64,000 nt of DNA, from positions 992,001-1,056,000 of the forward strand of contig NZ_JAXCLW010000001.1 of the NCBI RefSeq assembly GCF_034044715.1. The letters are read 5' to 3'. Source of the stretch: Dongia_B soli (GTDB lineage: Bacteria; Pseudomonadota; Alphaproteobacteria; Dongiales; Dongiaceae). The notes under the pieces were generated by a model. That model did no database searches, was not told where the DNA came from, and saw only the letters and a program-made list of their open reading frames with translations. This document shows positions 50,623-58,521 of the stretch, one piece after another. A program made the position numbers and the translations under genes. Position 1 is the first letter of the stretch. Each line of letters opens with the position of its first letter.

Positions 50623-52885
50623 ATCTCACCTTCATTGTGGCGAGCCAGCGTCGCAGGCTCAAGGCATTGCTGACGACGAAAACGCTGCTGAGCGCCATGG
50701 CCAGGCCGGCGATCATCGGATTGAGCAAGCCGAAAGCCGCCAGCGGGACGCCCAGCGCGTTGAACAGAAAGGCCCAGAGCAGATTCTGCTTGATCTTGCG
50801 TCCGGTCGCGCGGGCCAGATCGATCGCCGCCGGCACCAGACGCAGATCGCTGCGCATCAGCACGATCCCGGCCGTCGCTACCGCCGCATCGGTGCCATTG
50901 GCCATGGCGATGCCGAGATCGGCCGCTGCCAAAGCCGGCGCATCATTGATGCCGTCACCGACCATCGCGATGTGGCGGCCGGCTTCGCGCTCTGCCTCAA
51001 TCGCGGCGATCTTGTCGCCGGGCAGCAGATCGGCCCGCCAATTGGTGATCTTGACATCGCTGGCGATGCGTTGTGCCGCCTTGGCATTGTCACCGGTCAG
51101 CAGCAGCGAGGTGAGGCCGAGCCGCTGCAAATCCGCCATGGCCGGTTTGGCGGTCGGCCGCAGTCCATCGGCGAATTCCAGCGCCGCCAGAAGGCGCGGC
51201 TGCGGATCCAGCGCGGCGAGATAGGAGCGGGTGGCGCCGTCTCCGCCGGACAAGGACCCAACATCCAATCCGTGTTCCCGCATCAAGCGGCTATTGCCAA
51301 GCAGGTAACGGGTATCATCAACGGCCGCTGCCACGCCGCGACCGGGCAAAGCTTCGGCCGATGTGCTCGCGGCCGGCACGATGTCCCGTTCCGAGGCCAG
51401 ATGCAGCACGGCTTCGGCCAAAGGATGGCTGCTGCCGCGCTGTAACCCGGCGGCAAGGCGAAGCGCGTCCGCTTCGGTGGTGCCACCGGCGGTCACAAGG
51501 CTGGTGACCTGCGGCTTGCCGTCGGTCAGGGTGCCGGTCTTGTCGAAGGCGACGCTGTCGATATGCTGGGCTGTTTCCAGTGCAATGGCATCGCGGATCA
51601 GGATGCCGGCCTTGGCCCCGGTGCCGGTACCGACCATGATCGCGGTGGGTGTCGCGAGGCCAAGGGCGCAGGGGCAGGCGATCACCAGCACGGCGACGGC
51701 ATTGAGGATCGCAGTCTCGATCCCGGCACCTGCGATCAGCCAGCCGATCAGAGTCACGAGCGCGACGACCAGGACGGCGGGAACGAAGCGGCCGCTGATG
51801 CGGTCCACCAGCTTCTGGATCGGCGCCTTGGCGCCCTGGGCATCGGCGATCATCTGCTGGATGCGATCCAGCATCGATTGCGCGCCCAGGGCAGTTACTT
51901 CGATTTCAAGCAAACCATTGCCGTTGAGGGCACCGCCAATGACGCGGTCGCCCGGCGCGACATCGACCGGCAGGCTCTCGCCCGTCAGCAAGGATTGGTC
52001 GACTGCGCTCTGGCCGGCGACGACCTTGCCGTCTGCCGGGAGACGGTCGGCCGGCCGCACAATGACGATATCGCCAATGCGCAGCAGAGCCAGCGGCACA
52101 TCCGCTTCCTGCCCATGGCGCCTGACCCGCGCGGTTTCCGGCCGCAGCGCCTTCAAGGCATCGAGTGCCGACAAGGCGCGCTTCTTGGCGCGCCGCTCCA
52201 GCCATTTGCCGAGCCGTACCAGGACCAGGATGACCGCGGCGGATTCGAAATAAAGATGCAGATGCGTTGCATGCTGCGCCTCGCCGAAAAGCACCGGCAA
52301 GGCGAGATAAAGACTGAGTCCATAAGCCGCGCTGGTGCCGAGGGCGACCAGGACATCCATGTTCGATCCAAAGCTGCGCAAGGCTTTCCAGGCGCCGCGA
52401 TAGAACAAAGATCCGAGACCGATCTGCAAGGCCGTGGCGAGACCGATCTGCAGCCAGAGCGGCGCGGTCAATGCTTCGGCCATCGTCGCCGGCAGCACGG
52501 CGGCGAGCATTGGCAGGAGCAGAGGCAAGGTGAGAATGGCGCCGCCGATCAGCAGAACGATCTCGCGGTCGAGGGCGATGGTATCGGCGGATGGCGCGGC
52601 ATGGCTGGATGCGGCTTGCGCGTGCTGTTGGCGCACACCATAACCGGTCCGAATGATCGCATCGGCAATGGCCGTTTCGCTGAGGCCCGTATCGCCGCTG
52701 ACCCGCGCGGTTTCGGTGGCGAGATTGACGTTCGCGGCAGTCACGCCGGGAAGCTTGGCGAGAGCCCTCTCGATCCGGGCCGCGCAGGCGGCGCAGGTCA
52801 TGCCGTCGATGCCGATATCGATCTGCCTGGCTTCGGCTGCGGCGGCTATCTGTGATGGCGGTCTGTCGATGGAACCTGTCTGCAT
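50606..52885 (-). CDS. copA: Copper-exporting P1B-type ATPase
   Basis: A 759-residue ATPase. One N-terminal heavy-metal domain has GMTCAACAAR (CxxC). Eight helices are apparent, with the CPC metal site in VIACPCALGLATP, the phosphorylation motif DKTGTLTDGK, and the hinge GDGINDAPAL. It pumps Cu(I) or Ag(I) out of the cytoplasm. ATG 52885 has GGAGG five bases upstream; the in-frame ATG at 52897 is less likely. It is transcribed from a CueR-type promoter on the minus strand, and the regulator gene follows. Confidence 0.95.
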   Translation of the reverse strand: MQTGSIDRPPSQIAAAAEARQIDIGIDGMTCAACAARIERALAKLPGVTAANVNLATETARVSGDTGLSETAIADAIIRTGYGVRQQHAQAASSHAAPSADTIALDREIVLLIGGAILTLPLLLPMLAAVLPATMAEALTAPLWLQIGLATALQIGLGSLFYRGAWKALRSFGSNMDVLVALGTSAAYGLSLYLALPVLFGEAQHATHLHLYFESAAVILVLVRLGKWLERRAKKRALSALDALKALRPETARVRRHGQEADVPLALLRIGDIVIVRPADRLPADGKVVAGQSAVDQSLLTGESLPVDVAPGDRVIGGALNGNGLLEIEVTALGAQSMLDRIQQMIADAQGAKAPIQKLVDRISGRFVPAVLVVALVTLIGWLIAGAGIETAILNAVAVLVIACPCALGLATPTAIMVGTGTGAKAGILIRDAIALETAQHIDSVAFDKTGTLTDGKPQVTSLVTAGGTTEADALRLAAGLQRGSSHPLAEAVLHLASERDIVPAASTSAEALPGRGVAAAVDDTRYLLGNSRLMREHGLDVGSLSGGDGATRSYLAALDPQPRLLAALEFADGLRPTAKPAMADLQRLGLTSLLLTGDNAKAAQRIASDVKITNWRADLLPGDKIAAIEAEREAGRHIAMVGDGINDAPALAAADLGIAMANGTDAAVATAGIVLMRSDLRLVPAAIDLARATGRKIKQNLLWAFLFNALGVPLAAFGLLNPMIAGLAMALSSVFVVSNALSLRRWLATMKVRYAHDR

Positions 52886-52904
52886 GGAATCCTCCATGTC
52901 AGTC

Positions 52905-52935
52905 TAGATGGGGGTTCCAATGATTGGAAGGTCAA
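52905..52935 (-). promoter_or_regulatory. CueR/MerR-type promoter of copA
   Basis: Reading the minus strand, -35 TTGACC (52930-52935) and -10 CATCTA (52905-52910) are 19 bp apart, the overlong spacer of MerR-controlled promoters. The spacer holds the dyad ACCTTCCAATCATTGGAACC, close to the copper-type operator. It lies 20 bases before the copA start. Confidence 0.8.
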
Positions 52936-52959
52936 GCCCCTTCTCATGAAATCATCGCC

Positions 52960-52990
52960 TTGACCTTGACATCATGGGAAGCCCCATATT
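52960..52990 (+). promoter_or_regulatory. CueR/MerR-type promoter of copZ
   Basis: On the plus strand TTGACC (52960-52965) and CATATT (52985-52990) are again 19 bp apart. The spacer reads TTGACATCATGGGAAGCCC: the right half-site GGGAAG is good and the left is degenerate. Its position supports the copZ start at 53022, since transcription would begin near 52997. Confidence 0.65.
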
Positions 52991-53021
52991 GGGAAGGCAA
53001 ATCAGAGAGGACGATGTTGGA

Positions 53022-53228
53022 ATGCTTAAACTTGCAGTTTCCGGGATGACCTGCGGCGGCTGTGCGGCTGCCATCCAGCGCAGCTTGAATGCGGCTGTGC
53101 CGGGCGCCAAGATCGAAGTTGATCTCGCCAAGGGCACCGTCGCCGTCGATGCAAGCCAAAGCCAGGCGGAAACCGTGAAATCCGCCATTGAGGATGCCGG
53201 CTTTACCGTGACCGGCGCGGCGAATTGA
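53022..53228 (+). CDS. copZ: Copper chaperone (CopZ-like heavy-metal-associated domain)
   Basis: A 68-residue single HMA domain with the Cu(I) site GMTCGGCAAAI (CxxC) near residue 8 and the usual ferredoxin-like strand order ending in IEDAGFTVTG. It carries Cu(I) to CopA in the cytoplasm. ATG 53022 was chosen because the promoter -10 lies at 52985-52990 and AGAGAGGA lies upstream; the frame to 52974 would start inside the promoter. It is divergent from copA under a matching promoter. Confidence 0.93.
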   Translation: MLKLAVSGMTCGGCAAAIQRSLNAAVPGAKIEVDLAKGTVAVDASQSQAETVKSAIEDAGFTVTGAAN

Positions 53229-53429
53229 GGCCGTAAGCCGGCCGTCATTGCTTGGCCTGCTGCAGAATCTCGCGCGCCGCCGATATCGGTCCAGTCACCG
53301 CGGGGCAGCTAAACGCAGCGGTCGTAACGCCACGCAGATGTGAACGGTATGGTTACGTCCAAAGATTGACGCATAGCCGGCCGGGTGGCGTATGCTTCCC
53401 TATTCTTTCCTGACGCGAAGGGGTGAAAG

Positions 53430-53681
53430 ATGGGGATTCTCGCCTGGGTTATTTTCGGTCTGCTGGCCGGTATTGTCGCCAAGCTCATCATGCCGGGGAA
53501 AGATCCCGGCGGATTCATCCTGACCATCATCATCGGCATTGCCGGCGCCATACTCGGCGGCTTCATCAGCACCTTGTTCGGCTTCGGCGATATCAGCGGC
53601 TTCGATCTGCGCAGTTTCGCGATCGCGGTCCTTGGCGCGCTGCTGTTGCTTTTCATCTATCACCGCGTCCGCGGTCGCTGA
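53430..53681 (+). CDS. GlsB/YeaQ/YmgE-family small membrane protein
   Basis: An 83-residue protein with three hydrophobic helices and glycine-rich turns (LLAGIVAKLIMPG, IIGIAGAILGGF, IAVLGALLLLFIY). This is the transglycosylase-associated/YeaQ family, often induced by stress. The PGKDPGGF turn is conserved. GAAGGGG precedes the start. It is monocistronic, convergent with the O-methyltransferase. Function of the family is not known. Confidence 0.9.
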   Translation: MGILAWVIFGLLAGIVAKLIMPGKDPGGFILTIIIGIAGAILGGFISTLFGFGDISGFDLRSFAIAVLGALLLLFIYHRVRGR

Positions 53682-53808
53682 ATCGCAGGCTCCAGCGGAT
53701 GCGTCGGCTGATGGGGCAGGCCGGTCGAAAGACGCTCGGCCGGCCTGCTCGACGTGCCGGGCCGCTATGGCGGGCGCCGCGGCGAGTCAGACCGGAGCCC
53801 GCGCCCGG

Positions 53809-54873
53809 CTATTTGATCGCCACCGCCATGGAATGCGTGGCGGTAAGCGGCGTAACACGGCCGTCGCGGAAGCCGGCCTCGCGCATCCAGCCGAGGCAAT
53901 CGGCGCCGGTATAGTCGAAGCCGCCATTGGTTTCGATCAGCATGTTGAGACTCATCAGCAGACCGAAGGCATGCTCGCGCCGCTGATCGTCGATCATTGC
54001 ATCATAGACGATCAACCGGCCGCCCGTTGGTAGCGCCGCATAGGCTTTAGCGAGCAGCACGCGCTTCTGCGCCAGATCCCAGTCATGCAGGATATGTCCC
54101 ATGACGATGACCTCGGCAGCCGGGATCGGCTGGGCAAAGAAGCTGCCGCCTTCGAAGCGGATGCGATCGGTGAGGCCGCAGGCGCGGATATAGTCCGTGA
54201 AGACGGGCTCGACCTCCTGCAGATCAAAGCCGATGCCGGTGAGGTGCGGGTGCGTGCGGGCGATCTCGACGGTGCAGCCGCCCTGGGCACAGCCCACATC
54301 GACGAAGGATCCGACCTCCGACCAGTCGAAAGCGGCGGCAATGGCCCGTGCCGTCATGCGGCTGATGCCAGTCATCGCGCCGAGGAAATGTCGCAGCCTG
54401 TCGGGATCGGCATAGAGCGCGGCAAAGAGATCGAGATCGGGATCCCGGCTGTTGAGGACCTCGTTCTGTGGATGACCGGTCTTGAGCGCCTCGGTCAGCC
54501 GGCCCCAATATCCATAGAGTCGCCGATCCATCATCTCGATCATCCCACCGATATAGGTCGGCTTCGCGCGGTCGAGGAAAAGCTCGCTATCGGGACTGTT
54601 GCGGTAGAGCCCGTCCTGCCGTTCCAGCAGGCGAAGCGCGACCAGGGCATCGAGCCAGTCGCGGGTGCCACGCGGGTGAAGGCCGAGCCGCGACGTCACG
54701 CTGTCGGCATCGAGCGGTGCCTGGGACAAGGTGCTGAAGAGATCCAGGCTGACCGCGGTGAGCAGGGCCTTTGACGCCCAGAAGCCGAATGCCAGTTGCA
54801 GGATGGAGTCCGGCGAAAGTTCCCCTTGCAGCGCGGTGTTCTGTGTGGTCTGCAGCGTGGTTGTCCTCGACAT
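53809..54873 (-). CDS. SAM-dependent O-methyltransferase (Methyltransf_2-like)
   Basis: A 354-residue enzyme. A helical dimerisation/winged-helix region (about residues 15-100; SRLGLHPRGTRDWLDALVALRLL) precedes the methyltransferase domain with VDVGCAQGG (SAM loop, about 170-178), FEGGSFF, and GHILHDW, the conserved strand before the catalytic His of plant-type and bacterial small-molecule O-methyltransferases. It methylates a hydroxyl of a small, often aromatic, compound. Several starts lie close together (GTG 54882, ATG 54879, ATG 54873); the last gives the best spacing to GAGGAAGG. Substrate unknown. Confidence 0.85.
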   Translation of the reverse strand: MSRTTTLQTTQNTALQGELSPDSILQLAFGFWASKALLTAVSLDLFSTLSQAPLDADSVTSRLGLHPRGTRDWLDALVALRLLERQDGLYRNSPDSELFLDRAKPTYIGGMIEMMDRRLYGYWGRLTEALKTGHPQNEVLNSRDPDLDLFAALYADPDRLRHFLGAMTGISRMTARAIAAAFDWSEVGSFVDVGCAQGGCTVEIARTHPHLTGIGFDLQEVEPVFTDYIRACGLTDRIRFEGGSFFAQPIPAAEVIVMGHILHDWDLAQKRVLLAKAYAALPTGGRLIVYDAMIDDQRREHAFGLLMSLNMLIETNGGFDYTGADCLGWMREAGFRDGRVTPLTATHSMAVAIK

Positions 54874-54882
54874 CTTCATCAC

Positions 54883-55259
54883 CTTCCTCTGTCCACAAAC
54901 TCAGGATGAGACAATTCCGGATCATCGGCAACGGCGCGTGGTTGCGGCTTGGATTGACCGAGGTCTGGAAATGAGAATCGAAATGGTGGGGTCAGCTTAG
55001 CCGGATAAGTGCCAGACGAGAGCCGTCAGCGAGGACGGCAGTCATTGAATAGCAAAATCTGCCTGCAGGTTGACCGGACAGTCCAACATGACGTGATGGG
55101 CACCGCGAAATCGGAACTGCTGCGCTTCTCGATGAAACGCGCTTCTCGATGAAAAGAGCGTTTGTATTTGGTATACTTGATCGTCACGGGGCGATCTCCA
55201 CCATGTGGATTATTCGGGACGTTGCAAGCACGCCCATTTCTCCGGGAAGGAGTCCGTCC
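54883..55259. other. 377-bp intergenic region between methyltransferase and Cache gene
   Basis: This stretch holds the divergent promoters. Its only distinctive feature is a 17-bp tandem repeat at 55122-55155. An in-frame ATG for the Cache protein exists at 55149, but the coding start is better placed at 55260. Confidence 0.5.
55122..55155. repeat. 17-bp tandem direct repeat
   Basis: GCGCTTCTCGATGAAAC (55122-55138) is followed directly by a copy differing only at the last base (55139-55155). It lies upstream of the Cache-domain gene. It may be a pair of regulator half-sites or a slippage product. Confidence 0.8.
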
Positions 55260-55808
55260 ATGAAAAATCTGTTGATGAACATAAAATCGTTTCTTGTCGT
55301 TATGCTGACGGCTGGCTGCGTCATGGGAATGTCCATGCTGATGCCGGCGGGGGCAGTTGGGACAGCGGATCCGCGCGTTGCGACGTCGATGGCAAGCCTA
55401 AAGGCCATGGCGGCGAAGCTGGGGCCGCCGAGGCTCGAAGGGCATGAGGCCGTTGGCGGCAAGGACGCGCCCGCTCTGTATTTCGGCTCCACCAAAATCA
55501 ACAATAACTTCGAGCTTGTCGACGCTATCAGCAAGGAAGATGGCAAAGGCATGACGGCGACGTTCTTTGCCAAAAGCGGCAGCGAGTACATTCGCGTATC
55601 CACCAGCGTGCCGAAACCTGACGGCAGCGGACGAGCGGTCGGGACTATCCTCGACCCAGCCGGCAAAGCGATTGCTGAAATTAAGCAAGGCAAGCCGTTC
55701 TATGGCGAAGTGAAGATTCTTGGCACGCCGTACATCACCGGCTATGAGCCGATGATGGATAAGGCGGGCAAGATCATCGGCATCTATTACGTCGGCTACA
55801 AGAAATAA
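55260..55808 (+). CDS. Periplasmic Cache-domain protein (Cache_3-Cache_2-like)
   Basis: A 182-residue secreted protein. A signal peptide (FLVVMLTAGCVMGMSM) is followed by a ligand-binding Cache fold with VSTSVPKPDGSGRAVGTILDPAGKAI, GKPFYGEVKILGTPYITGYEPM and GIYYVGYK at the end, the layout of the Cache_3-Cache_2 fusion family. In most proteins this module is the sensor half of a chemoreceptor or kinase; here it stands alone with no signalling domain, so it may be a soluble ligand binder. AAGGAG precedes ATG 55260, which I prefer over 55149. Confidence 0.75.
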   Translation: MKNLLMNIKSFLVVMLTAGCVMGMSMLMPAGAVGTADPRVATSMASLKAMAAKLGPPRLEGHEAVGGKDAPALYFGSTKINNNFELVDAISKEDGKGMTATFFAKSGSEYIRVSTSVPKPDGSGRAVGTILDPAGKAIAEIKQGKPFYGEVKILGTPYITGYEPMMDKAGKIIGIYYVGYKK

Positions 55809-55854
55809 TACCGCCGTCTAGAATCCCTGTTTCAGCGTCCTACGACTTCGACTG

Positions 55855-55876
55855 CCAGGCTTCGCCCGAAGCCTGG
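55855..55876 (+). terminator. Hairpin after Cache gene, weak terminator
   Basis: A perfect 9-bp stem (CCAGGCTTC/GAAGCCTGG) with a 4-base loop lies about 45 bases past the Cache stop. There is no T tract, so factor-independent termination is doubtful. Confidence 0.35.
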
Positions 55877-56032
55877 CGCTGCTCTGGGGGCGCAGGGATA
55901 TCGCAGCCACTCCGCAAGAACTGGTCAGAGTGAAGCAGGCCAAAGCAGCCCTTGGAACCAGCGGGCGCCAATCTTCTCGGATGGGAAGGAAATCAACCGC
56001 GGCCGATCGGCCTTTTGTTTGGGGACGCGATT

Positions 56033-56108
56033 TGGTGGACCCGATCAGAATCGAACTGACGACCTCCTCATTGCGAACGAGGCGCTCTCCCAACTGAGCT
56101 ACGGGCCC
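56033..56108 (-). tRNA. tRNA-Ala (anticodon CGC)
   Basis: A 76-base cloverleaf on the minus strand with encoded CCA. The acceptor stem GGGCCCG/CGGGTCC contains the G3-U70 wobble pair, the identity mark for alanine tRNAs. The D arm is GCTC/GAGC, and the anticodon loop TTCGCAA gives CGC, reading GCG. Confidence 0.95.
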
Positions 56109-56280
56109 ACCGTGTCGGACGGGCGGGAATATGGTTGTCCCGGGGGCCGCCTGTCAAGCCGCTTTCGGGGCCCGCCGGGCATTGCCGCGAATCCGCACTT
56201 TGCTGGCAAGGCCTTGGCAGAAAGCGGTTTTTGCCCCATATAGGCTGCAGCGCAACCTGGCGGAAAGGTCTTGGACGGTT

Positions 56281-56568
56281 ATGATCGCCCTGGTTTCTTT
56301 GGTTCACACCATCATCACGCTTTATACGATCGTTCTGCTGGTGCATGTGGCGCTGAGCTGGCTCACCGCCTTCAACGTCGTCAATCCGCGCCATCAGGTG
56401 GTGGTTGCCGTCGGCCGGGTGACCTCCGCACTGTGCGAGCCGGTCCTGGCGCCGATCCGCAAGGTCCTGCCCAATCTCGGCGGCCTCGATATTTCACCGA
56501 TCATCCTCATCCTGGTCCTGCAATTCCTGGATAATTTCATCCGCTACGATCTGGTTGCGGGTTTCTAA
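56281..56568 (+). CDS. YggT-family integral membrane protein
   Basis: A 95-residue protein with two long hydrophobic segments and the conserved centre NPRHQVVVAVGRVTSALCEPVLAPIRKVLP, the defining YggT motif (CEPxLxPxRxxLP). YggT proteins are widespread and of uncertain function, linked to osmotic tolerance and to cell-division loci in some groups. The ATG at 56281 fits the family start; the frame back to 56131 overlaps the tRNA region and is not coding. Six bases separate it from the next gene. Confidence 0.9.
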   Translation: MIALVSLVHTIITLYTIVLLVHVALSWLTAFNVVNPRHQVVVAVGRVTSALCEPVLAPIRKVLPNLGGLDISPIILILVLQFLDNFIRYDLVAGF

Positions 56569-56574
56569 TCAGGC

Positions 56575-56895
56575 ATGACGGGCCTGATCCAGCTGGTACC
56601 CGACGGCATCCGGCTGCGCCTCAAGGTCACGCCAAAAGCTCGCCGCACGGCGATCGGCGAAATCATGGCCGATGCCGATGGTGCCCCGGTCCTGAAAATC
56701 GCCGTGACGGCCGCACCGGAAGACGGCAAGGCCAATGCGGCGGTGATCGCGCTGCTGGCCAAGGAATGGGGTGTCGCTAAAACGGCCATTTCGGTCGTCA
56801 CCGGTGCAACCGACCGGCACAAGCTGGTGGAGATTCGCGGACAGTCCGAGGAGTTGGCGGCGCGGATCGCCGGCTGGCTCGATCATCATCATTGA
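56575..56895 (+). CDS. DUF167 (YggU-like) protein
   Basis: A 106-residue protein with the DUF167 pattern IRLRLKVTPKARRTAIGE, then VTAAPEDGKANAAVIALLAKEWGV and VVTGATDRHKLVEI. The family is conserved next to yggT in many bacteria and its function is unknown. It starts six bases after yggT and ends 22 bases before folD, so yggT-yggU-folD form an operon. Confidence 0.93.
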   Translation: MTGLIQLVPDGIRLRLKVTPKARRTAIGEIMADADGAPVLKIAVTAAPEDGKANAAVIALLAKEWGVAKTAISVVTGATDRHKLVEIRGQSEELAARIAGWLDHHH

Positions 56896-56917
56896 AAGCA
56901 AGAGAACGGGGAGCAGC

Positions 56918-57802
56918 ATGAGCGACAGCAGCAGAATCATCGACGGCAAGGCCTTTGCGGAAAAGCTCCGCGCCAAGATCGCCGAGCAGGTCGCCTTCCT
57001 GAAGGAAAAGCACGGTTTCACCCCGGGTCTCGCAGTGGTGCTGGTCGGTGAAGACCCGGCTAGCAAGGTCTATGTACGCAACAAGGGCGAACAGACCAAG
57101 GCAGCCGGGATGGCGAGCTTCGAATACAAGCTGCCGGATACCACCAGCCAGGCGGAAATGCTGGCGCTGATCGACAAGCTCAACAAGGATCCCAATGTCA
57201 ACGGCATCCTCTGCCAGTTGCCGGTGCCGAAGCAGATCGATCCCCAGGCGATCATCAATGCCATCGATCCCGACAAGGATGTCGACGGCTTCCATGTGGT
57301 CAATGCCGGCAAGCTGGCGACCGGCGGCGAAGGTCTGGTGCCCTGCACGCCCTATGGCTGCCTGCTGCTGCTGAAGGACCGGCTGGGCGATCTCGCCGGC
57401 AAGCATGCGGTGGTGATCGGCCGCTCCAATATCGTCGGCAAGCCGATGGCGCAATTGCTGCTGAATGAAAGCTGCACCGTCACCATCGCCCATTCCAAGA
57501 CCAAGGACCTGCCGGACGAAGTGCGCCGCGCCGATATCGTGGTCGCCGCCGTCGGCCGGCCGGAAATGGTCAAGGGCGACTGGATCAAGGAAGGTGCCAC
57601 GGTCATCGATGTCGGCATCAACCGTATCGAAGTCAACGGCAAGGGCAAGCTGGTCGGCGATGTGGAATATGCAACCGCCCTGCCGCGTGCCGCCGGCATT
57701 ACCCCCGTGCCGGGCGGCGTCGGTCCGATGACGATCGGCCTGCTGCTGCGCAACACGCTGGTTGCGGCCTGCCGCCAGCGCGGGGTCAAGCTGCCGGACT
57801 AG
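56918..57802 (+). CDS. folD: Methylenetetrahydrofolate dehydrogenase/cyclohydrolase
   Basis: A 294-residue bifunctional folate enzyme that interconverts methylene-, methenyl- and formyl-tetrahydrofolate with NADP. It shows YVRNKGEQTKAAGM (catalytic Lys), LCQLPVPKQID, GRSNIVGKPMAQLL (cofactor loop), and PVPGGVGPMTIGLLL. GGGGAG precedes ATG 56918; the frame back to 56771 overlaps the DUF167 gene and is not coding. Confidence 0.97.
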   Translation: MSDSSRIIDGKAFAEKLRAKIAEQVAFLKEKHGFTPGLAVVLVGEDPASKVYVRNKGEQTKAAGMASFEYKLPDTTSQAEMLALIDKLNKDPNVNGILCQLPVPKQIDPQAIINAIDPDKDVDGFHVVNAGKLATGGEGLVPCTPYGCLLLLKDRLGDLAGKHAVVIGRSNIVGKPMAQLLLNESCTVTIAHSKTKDLPDEVRRADIVVAAVGRPEMVKGDWIKEGATVIDVGINRIEVNGKGKLVGDVEYATALPRAAGITPVPGGVGPMTIGLLLRNTLVAACRQRGVKLPD

Positions 57803-57847
57803 GGCGCGACCGTCTAAAACGATCCGGCTCTAACCGGCAAGATCAAA

Positions 57848-58360
57848 TCAGCGGGGCGGCTCGCCGATCCGAACGGTCGGCGGCCGCCGCATCGCTTCCA
57901 GCGGCTCCAATTCCAAATCTTCGAGCGCGATGGTCTGGTCGACCGTCTCGCCGTCGCGCGACAGCGGCAGGACGGCAACCGCATAGGGTTTCAGCATGCC
58001 GTTGTCGAACTTCACCTGGCCGAGCCCCAGGACCGGCAGCTTCTCGCGTGACAGCAAGCCGTAAATCTCATGCCAGTCCGTATCGTGCTCGGTGCGGAAA
58101 TGCAATTCGTCGAGATAATGGCCGGTATAGTCGAAAGCACCGTTCTCCACGCAGCGCGTACCGACCAGCGTATAGCGCACCCGGAAGGGCGCGTATTCCA
58201 GCCGCGCCATGATGATGTAAGGCAGCAAGGCGGGAATATCCGCGGGATCGATATCCTGCCGCGACGGCATCGCCCGATCGCCTTTTTTCGTCATCCAGTA
58301 TTCGTAAAGACGGCGGATGCGCGGCGATGGAACGTCGTCGATGACTGAATAACGCTGCAT
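57848..58360 (-). CDS. PAS_5-domain protein
   Basis: A 170-residue protein with the PAS_5 pattern: LYEYWMTKKGDRAMPSRQDIDPADIPALLPYIIMARL, then RYTLVGTRC and TGHYLDELH. These single-domain proteins are common in alphaproteobacteria, and no effector domain is attached. ATG 58360 (MQRYSVIDD) is preferred over the in-frame ATG at 58372. It is convergent with folD and downstream of argG. Ligand and partner are unknown. Confidence 0.8.
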   Translation of the reverse strand: MQRYSVIDDVPSPRIRRLYEYWMTKKGDRAMPSRQDIDPADIPALLPYIIMARLEYAPFRVRYTLVGTRCVENGAFDYTGHYLDELHFRTEHDTDWHEIYGLLSREKLPVLGLGQVKFDNGMLKPYAVAVLPLSRDGETVDQTIALEDLELEPLEAMRRPPTVRIGEPPR

Positions 58361-58462
58361 GCAGATTTCCAACCCTGATTCGCCGCAAGTCTAGTCCTCA
58401 AGGATGCAGGAATCCAGGCAACATCTGTCCGATCTGCCGTGTTGATCCTAAGTTCGACCAAC

Positions 58463-58492
58463 AAAAAACTGGCCGGCAATATGCCGGCCAGT
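58463..58492 (-). terminator. Rho-independent terminator after argG
   Basis: On the minus strand ACTGGCCGGC/GCCGGCCAGT closes a short loop and is followed directly by TTTTTTG. It lies about 30 bases past the argG stop. Confidence 0.9.
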
Positions 58493-58521
58493 CCGAAGTC
58501 TGGAAATTAGCTCGGTGAAGT

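Noticed and set aside
53229..53429. Possible C-terminal coding tail on the minus strand between copZ and the GlsB gene
   Set aside because: About 30 codons open without a start codon; too short to call a remnant.
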